Part shown: positions 43,858 to 52,951 of the stretch, in pieces | How positions within the stretch are numbered: position 1 is the first letter of the stretch | How the letters are laid out: every line of letters starts with the position of its first letter | DNA from: JAHEJJ01 sp965212205 | GTDB taxonomy: Bacteria > Bacteroidota > Bacteroidia > Flavobacteriales > Flavobacteriaceae | Direction: 5' to 3' | Assembly (NCBI GenBank): GCA_965212205.1 | Contig: CBDBUX010000011.1 | Coordinates: 124,001 to 188,000 of the forward strand | Length of the DNA stretch: 64,000 nt | Notes under the pieces: generated by a model | What the model was told of the DNA's origin: nothing | Database searches by the model: none | Seen by the model: only the letters and a program-made list of their open reading frames with translations | Program-made: the position numbers and the translations under genes

Positions 43858-44307
43858 TCATGCGCCGAACTGCCTTAAATGATGATCTAAATGCTTGAAT
43901 TGCATCATACCCCATTGCTCAGAGGTGAAATCTCCGAAAGAAGGATGAGGGTCCCAAACCGATTTTGTACGTTGCTTATAAAACGCAGCGATCATCGACT
44001 TTAAATTCTTTTTTTCTTCCTGAAAATTGCAGTTCGATTCTACCACATATTCTTTAGCAGTGGCCATGCTGTGCTTCCAGGGCTTGTCGTTATAAAGTGC
44101 GGGCTTAAAACTTTTAAATAGCCATTTCATCAATAGATTAGGTTTCTTTAAATCTTTCTTACCCAATGCTACCGCGAGAGGCTGCTGGCAATGGTTTAGC
44201 ATCTGAGCAACATTCATTTTTCCCCATTGAGCATTTGTATCTTCGGTGAGAAGGTCTATCCGATCTAATACTTCATCATAAACTTTCTGATCAAAAATAG
44301 ACTTCAC
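43858..44307 (-). CDS. DUF1569 / DinB-like protein
   Basis: The 149-residue helical protein starts with GTG and has the family opening LTEDTNAQWGKMNVAQMLNH, then CQQPLAVALG, and ends with MMQFKHLDHHLRQFG. The spaced histidines (NHCQQ, HLDHHLRQF) fit the metal-binding DinB/DUF1569 four-helix fold. These proteins may be metal-dependent transferases of small thiols. No function is established here. It lies 5 bases from the mpl stop (convergent). Confidence 0.78.
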   Translation of the reverse strand: MKSIFDQKVYDEVLDRIDLLTEDTNAQWGKMNVAQMLNHCQQPLAVALGKKDLKKPNLLMKWLFKSFKPALYNDKPWKHSMATAKEYVVESNCNFQEEKKNLKSMIAAFYKQRTKSVWDPHPSFGDFTSEQWGMMQFKHLDHHLRQFGA

Positions 44308-44373
44308 TGCAATGGATATTTGAATTAGAAATAGATATTTACCAGAACAATATTAGTTGATTATCTTTAGACT

Positions 44374-45084
44374 ATGCAACAAAAATCGGTCACCTTCTCT
44401 ATTAATCAATGGTCTGAGGCCGATAAACCTCGCGAGAAACTCCGATATCAGGGGAGGAATGTGCTCACCAATGCAGAATTGATCGCCATACTGATCGGGT
44501 CTGGCAACCGGCAGGAATCCGCAGTAGAACTGGCCAGGCGCATTCTTCATGCTACTGACAACAATCTGGCTGCTTTGTCGAGGCTTTCCGTAGATGAGCT
44601 AATGCGGTTTAAAGGCATAGGTGAAGCAAAAGCAATTGCAATTATCGCCGCCCTGGAAATAGGCAGGCGAAAAGGACTATCGGCCTTGCCTAAAAATCAA
44701 CTCGTTAAAGATAGCTCGATGGCCTATGAACTTTTGCATTCCGAGCTCGCAGATCTTAGTCATGAAGAATTCTGGATCATATATCTCAACAATGCCAATA
44801 AAGTGCTCAGACGTTTCCAACTAAGCAAAGGAGGTATTACGGGGACTCTTGTGGATGTCCGCCTCGTGATGAAAAAAGCCCTGGACCTGGGCGCGGTTTC
44901 TCTGATTCTAGCTCATAATCACCCTTCGGGAACACTTCAACCCAGCCAGGCCGATAAGGATATCACTCAACAGATTATCAAAGCAGCGAAGACACTCAAA
45001 ATTAAGGTCCTGGATCATTTGATCATTACTCAGGATTCGTATTTTAGTTTTGCTGATAATAATTTATTGCCTACATGCTCCTGA
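44374..45084 (+). CDS. radC: RadC-family JAB-domain protein
   Basis: The 236-residue protein has an N-terminal helix-hairpin-helix half (YQGRNVLTNAELIAILIGSG, FKGIGEAKAIAIIAA) and a C-terminal JAB/MPN domain. The metal motif is LILAHNHPSGTLQPSQADKD, with Glu in EEFWIIYLNN. RadC was once linked to DNA repair; its true activity is unsettled. A near-match -7 box (TATCTTTA, 44362-44369) ends 4 bases before the ATG. The stop overlaps the next gene by 10 bases. Confidence 0.92.
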   Translation: MQQKSVTFSINQWSEADKPREKLRYQGRNVLTNAELIAILIGSGNRQESAVELARRILHATDNNLAALSRLSVDELMRFKGIGEAKAIAIIAALEIGRRKGLSALPKNQLVKDSSMAYELLHSELADLSHEEFWIIYLNNANKVLRRFQLSKGGITGTLVDVRLVMKKALDLGAVSLILAHNHPSGTLQPSQADKDITQQIIKAAKTLKIKVLDHLIITQDSYFSFADNNLLPTCS

Positions 45085-46370
45085 TCTACACGCATAAAAT
45101 CAGCCCGCGTTTTAGTTATACCATGCGCCACCTTTTTGGCAAGGTGTTGGGGATAGAGATTAAATTCACCACGCTTGTTGAAGATTTTATTAAGCACACG
45201 GGGCCAAAAATCACCTACACCAAACAACCGCTTCAAAATGAGTTCTTTATAAGAAGCAACGACTTGTTATTCGAACAGGGGATTAATCAATTCGAGATTA
45301 AGCTGGAGGAATGGGAGGGCATTCCATGTTTTTTTTCTGCCGGACCCAAGAGCAGTATTCCATATGATATTTTCGCAGCAAGCTTTTTTATGTTGAGCCG
45401 GTACGAAGAATATCTGCCTTTTGTGAAAGATATCCATGGGCGATTTCCCCCTACGGCAAGTATTGCATATAAGCACGACTTCCTGCACCTGCCGGTTGTA
45501 GATCTTTGGGCATTGAAGCTACTGGAACAGCTGCGAGAAAGATTTCCCGATATCCAAACAAAGCAAAGGAGTTTCCGGTACAGGTCGCTTATAGATGTTA
45601 CCGCTTCACACTGTTATGCCTTCAGGGGTGTATTTCGCAGTCTTGGCGGCCTATTGCTCGATTTAGGCACCTTTAAATTCAAACGGGTATTTCAGCGAAT
45701 TGCTGTACTGATGAAAATAAGAAAAGACCCCTACGATAACTTTACCATCCTTATGCAGTTTCATAAGAAATACCCCTGTAAGAGCATTTTCTTTTTTCAA
45801 TTCGCCGATTATTCTACCTACGACAAGAATGTCTCGACAGAAAATAACAAGTTTCGATACCTTATTAAGTCTGTGGCCGACTATAGCAGGGTATCCCTGG
45901 CAGCGTCCTATAGTTCGTTCGACGATCTGAATCTGTTAAAACAAGAAAAGAAACGCCTTGCCGAAGTCATCCACAGACCGGTTAGCCAGACGCGGATGCG
46001 CTATAATCGGCTCGACATTCCACAGACCTATCGCAATCTTGTGGAAGCAGAATTCAAAGAAGATTTCAGTATGGGTTATACACATGTTATCGGATTTAGG
46101 GCTGGCACCTGTTCTTCCTTCAATTTCTATGATATACATATGGAGCTCCAGCAACCTATAAAGGTACATCCCTTCGCGGTACATGACTATGCACTCCTGA
46201 ACTACGCAACACAGGATGAGATCTTAGAAGCATTAAAGACATTATACCTTAATGTAAAACAGGTAGGTGGAGAGTTTACCACAGTATTTTCCAATGAGCT
46301 TCTGGGCGGGTCTCAAAAGTTAGACTGGCTTGAACTATACGAAAAACTCTTAGTCCAATTTCATGTTTAA
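45075..46370 (+). CDS. Polysaccharide-deacetylase-like protein (flavobacterial type)
   Basis: The 431-residue protein has no signal peptide. The N-terminal part (IYTHKISPRFSYTMRHLFGK) is characteristic of a flavobacterial family placed in the polysaccharide deacetylase group. The C-terminal part has some NodB-like features (FIDVT-like LIDVTASHCYAFRG, SYSSFDD, GFRAGTCSSFNFYDI) but no complete Asp-His-His metal triad that I can point to. It may therefore be non-catalytic. It overlaps radC by 10 bases and yjjG by 8, so the three are translationally linked. Confidence 0.62.
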   Translation: MLLIYTHKISPRFSYTMRHLFGKVLGIEIKFTTLVEDFIKHTGPKITYTKQPLQNEFFIRSNDLLFEQGINQFEIKLEEWEGIPCFFSAGPKSSIPYDIFAASFFMLSRYEEYLPFVKDIHGRFPPTASIAYKHDFLHLPVVDLWALKLLEQLRERFPDIQTKQRSFRYRSLIDVTASHCYAFRGVFRSLGGLLLDLGTFKFKRVFQRIAVLMKIRKDPYDNFTILMQFHKKYPCKSIFFFQFADYSTYDKNVSTENNKFRYLIKSVADYSRVSLAASYSSFDDLNLLKQEKKRLAEVIHRPVSQTRMRYNRLDIPQTYRNLVEAEFKEDFSMGYTHVIGFRAGTCSSFNFYDIHMELQQPIKVHPFAVHDYALLNYATQDEILEALKTLYLNVKQVGGEFTTVFSNELLGGSQKLDWLELYEKLLVQFHV

Positions 46371-47052
46371 TAGTGCTGTAACCGATATTTTTTTTGACCT
46401 CGACCATACCTTGTGGGATTTTGAAAAAAACTCCCGACTTACCTTTTTAAAGATCTTCGAATTCAATGGTATTGATCAGGACATCGACGATTTTTTATCG
46501 GTATATATCCCCTTGAATCTGCAGTACTGGAAATTGTACCGGGAAGAGAGGATTACCAAAAGAGCACTTCGATACGAGCGATTGCGAAAGGCTTTTGACG
46601 GTGTAGCTTATGATATAGATGACCCAACAATACACCTACTCTCAGAACAATACATCGAATTCCTGTCTTCTTTTAATCACTTGATTCCGAATACTTTGGA
46701 AATACTCGATTATCTAAAGCCTAAATATCGCTTGCATATTATCACTAATGGTTTCAAAGAGATACAGGAAAAAAAGCTCAAGGAATCCAATATTCTAAAT
46801 TATTTTGATCAGGTTGTAAATTCGGAAATGGCAGGGGTTAAAAAACCCAATCCCAGGATTTTTGAGCTAGCGCTGAAAATGGCGAATACCGAGGCCGGTA
46901 AATCCCTGATGATCGGCGACAATATTGAAGCTGATATCCTCGGTGCCCGTGCAGTTGGTCTTAAAACTTTGCACTTTAACGCACATAATGAACCCAACCA
47001 CGATTATTCTGAGATCATCCATGATCTGCGTGAAATAAAATCGTATTTATAG
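46363..47052 (+). CDS. YjjG-type HAD pyrimidine nucleotidase
   Basis: The HAD-superfamily phosphatase of 229 residues has motif I FFDLDHTLWDFEKNS, motif II IITNGF, motif III Lys in GVKKPNPRIF and motif IV MIGDNIEADILGA. The WDFEKNS extension and length match the YjjG/YfnB family, which removes phosphate from non-canonical or mutagenic pyrimidine monophosphates. It overlaps the deacetylase-like gene by 8 bases. Confidence 0.9.
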   Translation: MFNSAVTDIFFDLDHTLWDFEKNSRLTFLKIFEFNGIDQDIDDFLSVYIPLNLQYWKLYREERITKRALRYERLRKAFDGVAYDIDDPTIHLLSEQYIEFLSSFNHLIPNTLEILDYLKPKYRLHIITNGFKEIQEKKLKESNILNYFDQVVNSEMAGVKKPNPRIFELALKMANTEAGKSLMIGDNIEADILGARAVGLKTLHFNAHNEPNHDYSEIIHDLREIKSYL

Positions 47053-47076
47053 AGTTATATAGGGGAGAACAAAACT

Positions 47077-47124
47077 ATGGGATGCAGTGCCTGCGTAGGG
47101 TGGTTCCTAAGGACAAAACCTTAA
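47077..47124 (+). CDS. Possible 15-residue leader or decayed gene start
   Basis: A 15-codon frame reads MGCSACVGWFLRTKP, preceded by a strong purine-rich ribosome site (AGGGGAG, 47061-47067) at good distance. The MGCSAC opening resembles the first residues of the PSP1-domain protein RicT in flavobacteria, so it might be a leftover 5' end. It could equally be a leader peptide or chance. There is no support beyond start, ribosome site and the Cys-x-x-Cys. Confidence 0.25.
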   Translation: MGCSACVGWFLRTKP

Positions 47125-47139
47125 AACCGAGGTATGGCT

Positions 47140-47688
47140 ATGAAAATATTTCCAAAACTATTTCTAGGGGTGTTATTCGCCCTGAGTCTGGCAGCCTGTT
47201 CAGATGAACAGGATTTTGAACAGATCGATGATCTGGATATAATTCCAACGGCAGAAGCCAGTTTGCTTTTTGTAGAGGTTCCTGAGGATATAATCAATCA
47301 GGGAACCGGTGGTGGATTTTATAGTCAGATCTTTAATTTCGACGCCTTTGAAGAAGAGTTTTTCGCAGAAAATGTCCTCGATGGGGTAATCACCTATGAA
47401 GTGGAAAACACCACAAGTAAACCTTTGGATGTAACCATAGAATTTCTGGATCAGGGAGGGAATGTCCTCGATACGGAAAACTTCATGATCGATCCGGCAC
47501 CCACTGCTGTGCTACAGCGTGAGATTACCTATGGAACTCCTACCGGGAGAAGTATAGATATCATTATCAATACCTCGGCCATTCGCATCACCGGTGTAAA
47601 TCTCGGTGACAATACCAGTACATCTACGTTACCCGATCCGGTGGTTTTGTTACGATCTAGCGCCAAATTCAGGATAAGACTTAAATGA
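47140..47688 (+). CDS. Lipoprotein of unknown function, first gene of a surface cluster
   Basis: The 182-residue product has a lipoprotein signal (LFLGVLFALSLAAC) followed by an acidic stretch (SDEQDFEQIDDLD), the kind of +2 Ser and acidic run often seen in surface-exposed lipoproteins of Bacteroidetes. The rest looks beta-rich (VIIN-type strands; ITYEVENTTSKPLDVTIEFL resembles an Ig-like fold). ATG 47140 is 7 bases from GAGG; an ATG 6 bases earlier is possible. It overlaps the next gene by ATGA. Confidence 0.75.
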   Translation: MKIFPKLFLGVLFALSLAACSDEQDFEQIDDLDIIPTAEASLLFVEVPEDIINQGTGGGFYSQIFNFDAFEEEFFAENVLDGVITYEVENTTSKPLDVTIEFLDQGGNVLDTENFMIDPAPTAVLQREITYGTPTGRSIDIIINTSAIRITGVNLGDNTSTSTLPDPVVLLRSSAKFRIRLK

Positions 47689-49136
47689 GACGGCTTTATT
47701 TACTTTTCCTGACCTCCATTTGGGGCCTATGTTCCTTGTATGCGCAGAACAAACAGCTTTTGTATGATTTCCAGGAAATTCCTCAGTCCTTGATGCTTAA
47801 CCCAGGAATGCAGACACCCTATCAATGGCATGCCGGGATACCCCTGCTTTCTGGTGTCGCATTTCAGGCAGGGACCAGTGGCCTTTCAGTAGATGATATC
47901 TTTGCAAATGACGGGCTTGATATTAATGATAAGGTACGGGACCGGGCCGTTTCTGGGCTTAGTATCCGGGATGAAATCTCCGGGGTTTACCAGATAGAAG
48001 TATTCTACGGAGGTTTTAGGGGAAAAAACAATCCCGATAATTATTTTTCATTCGGACTCTATAATGAAGGTGTTGGCATTAACTACTGGCCGCGGGATCT
48101 TGCGATCCTGGCCTACGAGGGCAACGCAGATCAGCTGGGCCGTCAATACGATCTGAGCCATCTTAAGATCAGGGGTGAACTCCTCAATGTCTTTCATTTC
48201 GGATGGAATCGTAATTGGAATAGAAACCTTACGGTAGGAGCCCGGGGAAAGCTATATTCGGGCATCATAGATTTTCACTCCTCTATCAACGACGGATATT
48301 TTCTAACCGAAACAGGACAAAATAATATCCTGGCCAGTACCCTGGTTGCCGATATGCAACTTAGAACCTCAGGGCTACAGGAAATCAAAGATGTTATCGA
48401 TGACGATGCCGTCGAAAATGTGTCTGGAATATCGAGCATTTTTACCAAGAGGGGCTTTTTTGGGGGAGACCTGGGACTTGGCCTTGATCTCGGAGCAACC
48501 TATCAACTTACAGACCAGACCACCCTGATGGCAAGTATTCTCGATATAGGTCTACTGTACCATAGTGGCGATGTTCGCAATTTTACACTGGAAGGTGGTG
48601 CCACCATAGAGGGAGTTGAAGTAATTCTACCCGAGGCCTTAATCGATCCTGATGCAGATTTGTGGCAAGACCTGATCGATGAGATCGAAGCCTTAATTCC
48701 ATTCGAAGAGAACAATAACAATTATATTACGTTTCGACCTACCAAATTTTACGGCGCCATACGACATAACTTTGGTGAAGACGGACCTAGAGGAGAATGG
48801 TGCGATTGTAATTATACGACCAATAGCAGAGAAAACAACTTAAATTATAAAAACAGTGTTGGTGGTCAGATTTATGCCATAAACAGACCACGAGGGCCAC
48901 AAGTTGCGGCTACGGCATTTTACCAAAGACGATTTGGAAATGCGCTGGCCTTAAGAGGCACCTATACCGTAGACAAGTTCACCTATACCAATATAGGCCT
49001 TGGTGTAAGTTTTCAGGCTGGTCCGGTTAATTTCTACCTGATGGGAGACAATTTACTGGGCTACAGAAACGTGGCTGCCAGCCATTATGCCTCTTTCCAA
49101 TTTGGATTAAATATCATATCTTGGCACGTTAATTGA
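47685..49136 (+). CDS. DUF5723-like outer-membrane beta-barrel protein
   Basis: The 483-residue protein has a signal peptide ending SLYAQ and then the opening SLMLNPGMQTPYQWHAGIPL typical of DUF5723 proteins of Bacteroidetes. Many alternating strands and a final VNFYLMGDNLLGYRN plus FQFGLNII fit an outer-membrane barrel. It contains an unusual NCY-type insert (GEWCDCNYTTNSRENN). Function is unknown. It is coupled to the preceding lipoprotein (ATGA) and followed after 15 bases by a periplasmic protein, so the three probably form one complex (inference). Confidence 0.75.
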   Translation: MRRLYLLFLTSIWGLCSLYAQNKQLLYDFQEIPQSLMLNPGMQTPYQWHAGIPLLSGVAFQAGTSGLSVDDIFANDGLDINDKVRDRAVSGLSIRDEISGVYQIEVFYGGFRGKNNPDNYFSFGLYNEGVGINYWPRDLAILAYEGNADQLGRQYDLSHLKIRGELLNVFHFGWNRNWNRNLTVGARGKLYSGIIDFHSSINDGYFLTETGQNNILASTLVADMQLRTSGLQEIKDVIDDDAVENVSGISSIFTKRGFFGGDLGLGLDLGATYQLTDQTTLMASILDIGLLYHSGDVRNFTLEGGATIEGVEVILPEALIDPDADLWQDLIDEIEALIPFEENNNNYITFRPTKFYGAIRHNFGEDGPRGEWCDCNYTTNSRENNLNYKNSVGGQIYAINRPRGPQVAATAFYQRRFGNALALRGTYTVDKFTYTNIGLGVSFQAGPVNFYLMGDNLLGYRNVAASHYASFQFGLNIISWHVN

Positions 49137-49151
49137 TCTCCTGTTAGCGTG

Positions 49152-50027
49152 ATGAACAAACTGATAATTATAGCGTTTTTTATCGGCCTGACCGGCTCGG
49201 TATCGGCACAGCTGAATTCCTACAAATATATAGTGGTGCCTAAAAAGTTTGATGCTTTCAAAGGTGTTGAAAATCATTATCAGACCAGTACCCTGATCAA
49301 ATATCTGTTTACCCAGGAGGGATTTAACGTGGTGTATGAAGATAATTTGCCCGATGAACTGGCGAATCAACGATGCCTGGGAGCGTATGTCGACCTGGAA
49401 AAGAATTCTAAATTACTCAGCACCAGACTCACGATATTATTCAACGACTGCTCTGGAGTTACGGTTTTTAGAGCGTTGGAGGGAATTTCAAGAGAAAAAG
49501 ACTTTAAGCTTGCCTATCACGAGGCTATCCGCGAATCATTTGAATCTATTGCTGCTTTAAATTACCAGTATAAACCAGTAAAAGATCAAAGCGAGGAGAC
49601 CGTTACGGTTAATTTCTCGAACGATATCAAAAAGGTAGACACACTTTCCCGGAACCAGGCCGCTGCCACAACCGCTGCTTCGGCTGCGGTGCTTCAAGTA
49701 GCGACTAAGGAAGAAAGGATATATGAAGATAAACGACCTGTACCATCTGAGTACACTATTGAAGATAAACCAGATTCGGCAGATGCTGCGGTAGCTGTAA
49801 AGGTGATTCCCAGCTATATAGCCCGGCCCATAGAGAATGGATATGAACTGGTTGGTAGCGATTCAAAATTATGGCTAAACCTTTATGAGACTTCTTCTCC
49901 CGATGTTTTTTTGGCTAAAAATGAGCAGGAAAACGGAATGGTATTCAAAAGAGACTCCAAATGGTTTTTTGAGTATTACGAAGAATCAGAATTGAAAGTG
50001 CAGGAATTGAACATCAACTTTCAATAG
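49152..50027 (+). CDS. Exported protein of unknown function, last gene of the surface cluster
   Basis: The 291-residue product has a signal peptide (MNKLIIIAFFIGLTGSVSAQ). An alpha/beta N-terminal domain (about 20-145; YKYIVVPKKFDAF, FTQEGFNVVYEDNL, VFRALEGISREKDF) has the look of periplasmic substrate or partner-binding modules. An Ala/Lys/Pro-rich linker follows (SRNQAAATTAASAAVLQ). A small C-terminal beta domain (NGYELVGSDSKLWLNLYET) is last. I do not recognise the family. It lies 15 bases after the barrel gene. Its end overlaps rarA by 7 bases. Confidence 0.72.
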   Translation: MNKLIIIAFFIGLTGSVSAQLNSYKYIVVPKKFDAFKGVENHYQTSTLIKYLFTQEGFNVVYEDNLPDELANQRCLGAYVDLEKNSKLLSTRLTILFNDCSGVTVFRALEGISREKDFKLAYHEAIRESFESIAALNYQYKPVKDQSEETVTVNFSNDIKKVDTLSRNQAAATTAASAAVLQVATKEERIYEDKRPVPSEYTIEDKPDSADAAVAVKVIPSYIARPIENGYELVGSDSKLWLNLYETSSPDVFLAKNEQENGMVFKRDSKWFFEYYEESELKVQELNINFQ

Positions 50028-51298
50028 TTGTATTTCCCTTTCCAGCGTACACCAAGAAATTTTCTGATCACTTCTTCACGATTATTTTTTCCGGGCTGGT
50101 AAAACACATTTCCTATAATCTCCTCGGGCAGGTATTCCAAATCAACAAAATTCTGATCATGATCGTGAGCGTATTGATACTCCTCTCCATACCCCAGATC
50201 TTTCATCAGTTTTGTTGGCGCATTTCTTAAATGCAAAGGTACCGGCAAGTCCCCGGTTTTTTTAACGGTTTGCTGTGCATTCTTTATCGCCATATAGCTG
50301 GCATTGCTTTTAGGCGAGGTCGCCAGGTAAACGGCACACTGACTTAAAATTATCCGTGCCTCGGGATACCCAACATTGATAACGGCCTGAAAAGTTGCAT
50401 TTGCAATAACCAGCGCCGTAGGATTTGCCAGGCCAATATCCTCCGATGCCGAAATTACCATCCGGCGTGCAATAAATTTGATGTCTTCCCCACCTTCAAT
50501 CATCCTGGCCAGCCAGTAAACCGCAGCATTTGGATCACTGCCACGGATCGATTTGATGAAAGCAGAAATAATGTCGTAATGCTGCTCGCCCGTCTTATCG
50601 TAGAGAACCGTGTTTTTCTGAACTTTGTTCAGTACTTTATCGTCTGTGATCACCACTTGTTTTGAATCTTCCGAAACCACATACAATTCAAGAATATTCA
50701 ATAGTTTTCTTGCATCACCGCCAGAAAGCCTGATCAACGCCCCGGTTTCTTTAAGTTGAATTTTTTTGGATTTTAATAGCTCGTCCATAGCTATGGCTCG
50801 CTCCAGTAGTTGTTCCAGGTCTTTCTTTTCAAATGGTTTCAATACATATACCTGACAGCGCGATAATAGTGCAGGGATGACCTCAAAACTGGGATTTTCG
50901 GTTGTGGCGCCTATAAGGGTAACCCATCCTTTCTCTACAGCCGCCAGGAGTGAATCTTGCTGGGATTTGCTGAATCTGTGAATTTCATCGATAAAGAGAA
51001 TAGGATTTTGTGTGGTGAACAACCCATCGGACTTCCTGGCCCTATCAATGACTTCCCTTACGTCTTTCACGCCGCTGTGGATAGCGCTGAGGGCGAAGAA
51101 GGGCCTTTTGCTTTCCAATGCGATGATTTGTGCCAGACTTGTTTTTCCCGTACCTGGCGGCCCCCAAAAGATCAGAGAGGGGATCATTCCCTTCTTGATC
51201 TGCCCGGTGAGGGCACCTTGTGGCCCTACCAAATGATCCTGGCTCACAAAATCTTCCAGTTGTTTTGGCCTGACCCTTTCCGCAAGAGGTTCGTTCAT
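50021..51298 (-). CDS. rarA: Replication-associated recombination protein A
   Basis: RarA is an AAA+ ATPase that acts at stalled replication forks. The 425-residue protein has Walker A GPPGTGKTSLA, Walker B ILFIDEIHRFS and sensor TTENPSFEVIPALLSRC with the arginine finger. The C-terminal MgsA-type oligomerisation domain includes IRGSDPNAAVYWLARMIEGG. It is a single gene on the minus strand. Confidence 0.95.
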   Translation of the reverse strand: MNEPLAERVRPKQLEDFVSQDHLVGPQGALTGQIKKGMIPSLIFWGPPGTGKTSLAQIIALESKRPFFALSAIHSGVKDVREVIDRARKSDGLFTTQNPILFIDEIHRFSKSQQDSLLAAVEKGWVTLIGATTENPSFEVIPALLSRCQVYVLKPFEKKDLEQLLERAIAMDELLKSKKIQLKETGALIRLSGGDARKLLNILELYVVSEDSKQVVITDDKVLNKVQKNTVLYDKTGEQHYDIISAFIKSIRGSDPNAAVYWLARMIEGGEDIKFIARRMVISASEDIGLANPTALVIANATFQAVINVGYPEARIILSQCAVYLATSPKSNASYMAIKNAQQTVKKTGDLPVPLHLRNAPTKLMKDLGYGEEYQYAHDHDQNFVDLEYLPEEIIGNVFYQPGKNNREEVIRKFLGVRWKGKYNY

Positions 51299-51377
51299 GT
51301 TGTAAAAATAAGAAATGAAGCGGTAAACGATGGGTTCTGCCAGCGTGATTCACAAGGAGGAATTCATGACAATTTAT

Positions 51378-51394
51378 CACAATTTATAATTGTG
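51378..51394. repeat. Inverted repeat in the rarA / rhomboid gap
   Basis: CACAATT (51378-51384) and AATTGTG (51388-51394) form a perfect 7-bp palindrome with a 3-base spacer. A direct repeat ACAATTTAT overlaps its left side. It lies 35 bases before the rhomboid gene and may be an operator. Confidence 0.4.
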
Positions 51395-51429
51395 GCCGGG
51401 ATGTTGCGTTATGTAGTTGTTGTAATTTT

Positions 51430-52182
51430 ATGCTGATGACCGAAGAGCGACATTTTGAATTTACCACTCAGGTGGTACTAATACCAATGTTAGCAATACT
51501 CTCTATCTGGACGGTTTTCTGGTTCGAAGTTAAGTTCCAGGTCAACCTGAATGAATATGGGATTTACCCCAGGACTATGAAGGGATTTAGGGGAATTATA
51601 TTCAGCCCTTTCCTGCATGGGTCTCTGGAACATCTTTATAATAATAGCCTGCCGCTTGTTATCCTGAGCGCCGCCCTGGCGTACTTTTACAGAAACGTAA
51701 CGGTAAGGGTATTGCTATTGGGCGTTCTCATCTCAGGATTTCTGACCTGGTGTATAGGAAGGCCTTCATATCATATTGGTGCCAGTGGGCTTATTTATGT
51801 TTTAGCGAGCTTTATATTCTTTAAAGGAATTTTTACAAAACACTATCGGCTGGTAGCCCTCTCACTTTTAGTTGTTTTTATCTACGGTGGATTGCTGTGG
51901 TATATACTACCCCTCGAAGAGGGAATTTCATGGGAAGGACATCTGTCAGGATTTTTAACCGGACTGGCCCTGGCACTTAGCATTAAAACCTACATGCCAC
52001 CGGTGCCTAAATATTCCTGGGAAAGTGACGAATTCATAGAAGAAGAAGACGATTTTATGAAGCAGTTCGATGAAGATGGAAATTTTATTGAAAAAAGAAA
52101 AGAAGAGACCTCAGACCGATCGGATGCCTCCGTTCAAATAAAGTATCATTATAAGCAATCCAATAAGGATAGTTCGGATTAA
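51430..52182 (+). CDS. Rhomboid family intramembrane serine protease
   Basis: The 250-residue protein has about six membrane helices. The catalytic Ser is in HIGASGLIYVL and the catalytic His in SWEGHLSGFLTG, as in GlpG-type rhomboids. It has an acidic cytoplasmic tail (DEFIEEEDDFMKQFDEDGNF). It cleaves membrane segments of client proteins; the clients are unknown. ATG 51430 and ATG 51436 are both possible. It ends 4 bases inside the convergent rlmB. Confidence 0.9.
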   Translation: MLMTEERHFEFTTQVVLIPMLAILSIWTVFWFEVKFQVNLNEYGIYPRTMKGFRGIIFSPFLHGSLEHLYNNSLPLVILSAALAYFYRNVTVRVLLLGVLISGFLTWCIGRPSYHIGASGLIYVLASFIFFKGIFTKHYRLVALSLLVVFIYGGLLWYILPLEEGISWEGHLSGFLTGLALALSIKTYMPPVPKYSWESDEFIEEEDDFMKQFDEDGNFIEKRKEETSDRSDASVQIKYHYKQSNKDSSD

Positions 52183-52922
52183 GAGGGCAAGCGTTGCCTT
52201 ACCACTTCGTATAATGCAATTCCACAAGCCACGGAAACATTTAATGACTCAATTGATCCGCGCATAGGCAAGCGTGCTCTTTCATCAGCAATCTTTAACA
52301 CGGAAGGGGTAATACCCGTATCTTCAGATCCCATTATCAAAGCAACAGCCTGGTTGTAATCGAGATCGAACAAACCCTTATCGGTCTTTTCGGTGACCGC
52401 CACTACCTTGACCCCACTGGCTTGCAAATAGTAAACCGCATCCTTAATATGCGCCACCTTTGCTATGGGAACGTTGAACACCGCTCCTGCCGAGGTTTTC
52501 ACAGTATCAGCATTAACCGGAGCCGCACCCTTTTGTTGCACAATAATGCCACTTACACCGGTGCACTCTGCTGTACGAATAATTGCCCCGAAATTCCTTA
52601 CGTCAGAAACCCCGTCAAGCAACAGGAAAAGTGGAAGCGCACTGCGCTGTAAAGCCTTTTCAATCATCTCTTCGAGAGTGTGGAAGCTAACCGGTGAAAT
52701 AAGAGCCACAATGCCCTGGTGGTTCTTAGAGCATAGCTTATTTAGCTTTTGGACCGGCACATAAGAAGTACTGATCCCCCGCTCCCGAACCAAGTCATCC
52801 AATTCCTTGAGCAACGAACCTTGCAGTCCTTTTTGGATATATAGTTTGTTGAGCGGTTTATCGGCCTTAATGGCTTCTATTACCGCTCTGATCCCATATA
52901 TTTCAGCCGTTTTTTCTATCAT
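52179..52922 (-). CDS. rlmB: 23S rRNA (guanosine-2'-O)-methyltransferase, TrmH/RlmB family
   Basis: This is a SPOUT-class methyltransferase of 247 residues. An N-terminal L30e-like substrate-binding domain begins IYGIRAVIEAIKADKPLNKL. Motif 1 is DVRNFGAIIRTAECTGVSG, motif 2 ALIMGSEDTGI and motif 3 ESLNVSVACGIALYEVVRQR, which form the knotted SAM site. Length and domain order fit RlmB (23S rRNA G2251) best. Confidence 0.92.
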   Translation of the reverse strand: MIEKTAEIYGIRAVIEAIKADKPLNKLYIQKGLQGSLLKELDDLVRERGISTSYVPVQKLNKLCSKNHQGIVALISPVSFHTLEEMIEKALQRSALPLFLLLDGVSDVRNFGAIIRTAECTGVSGIIVQQKGAAPVNADTVKTSAGAVFNVPIAKVAHIKDAVYYLQASGVKVVAVTEKTDKGLFDLDYNQAVALIMGSEDTGITPSVLKIADERARLPMRGSIESLNVSVACGIALYEVVRQRLPS

Positions 52923-52951
52923 TATTACACCGGTATCGATTGTAATTTCCG

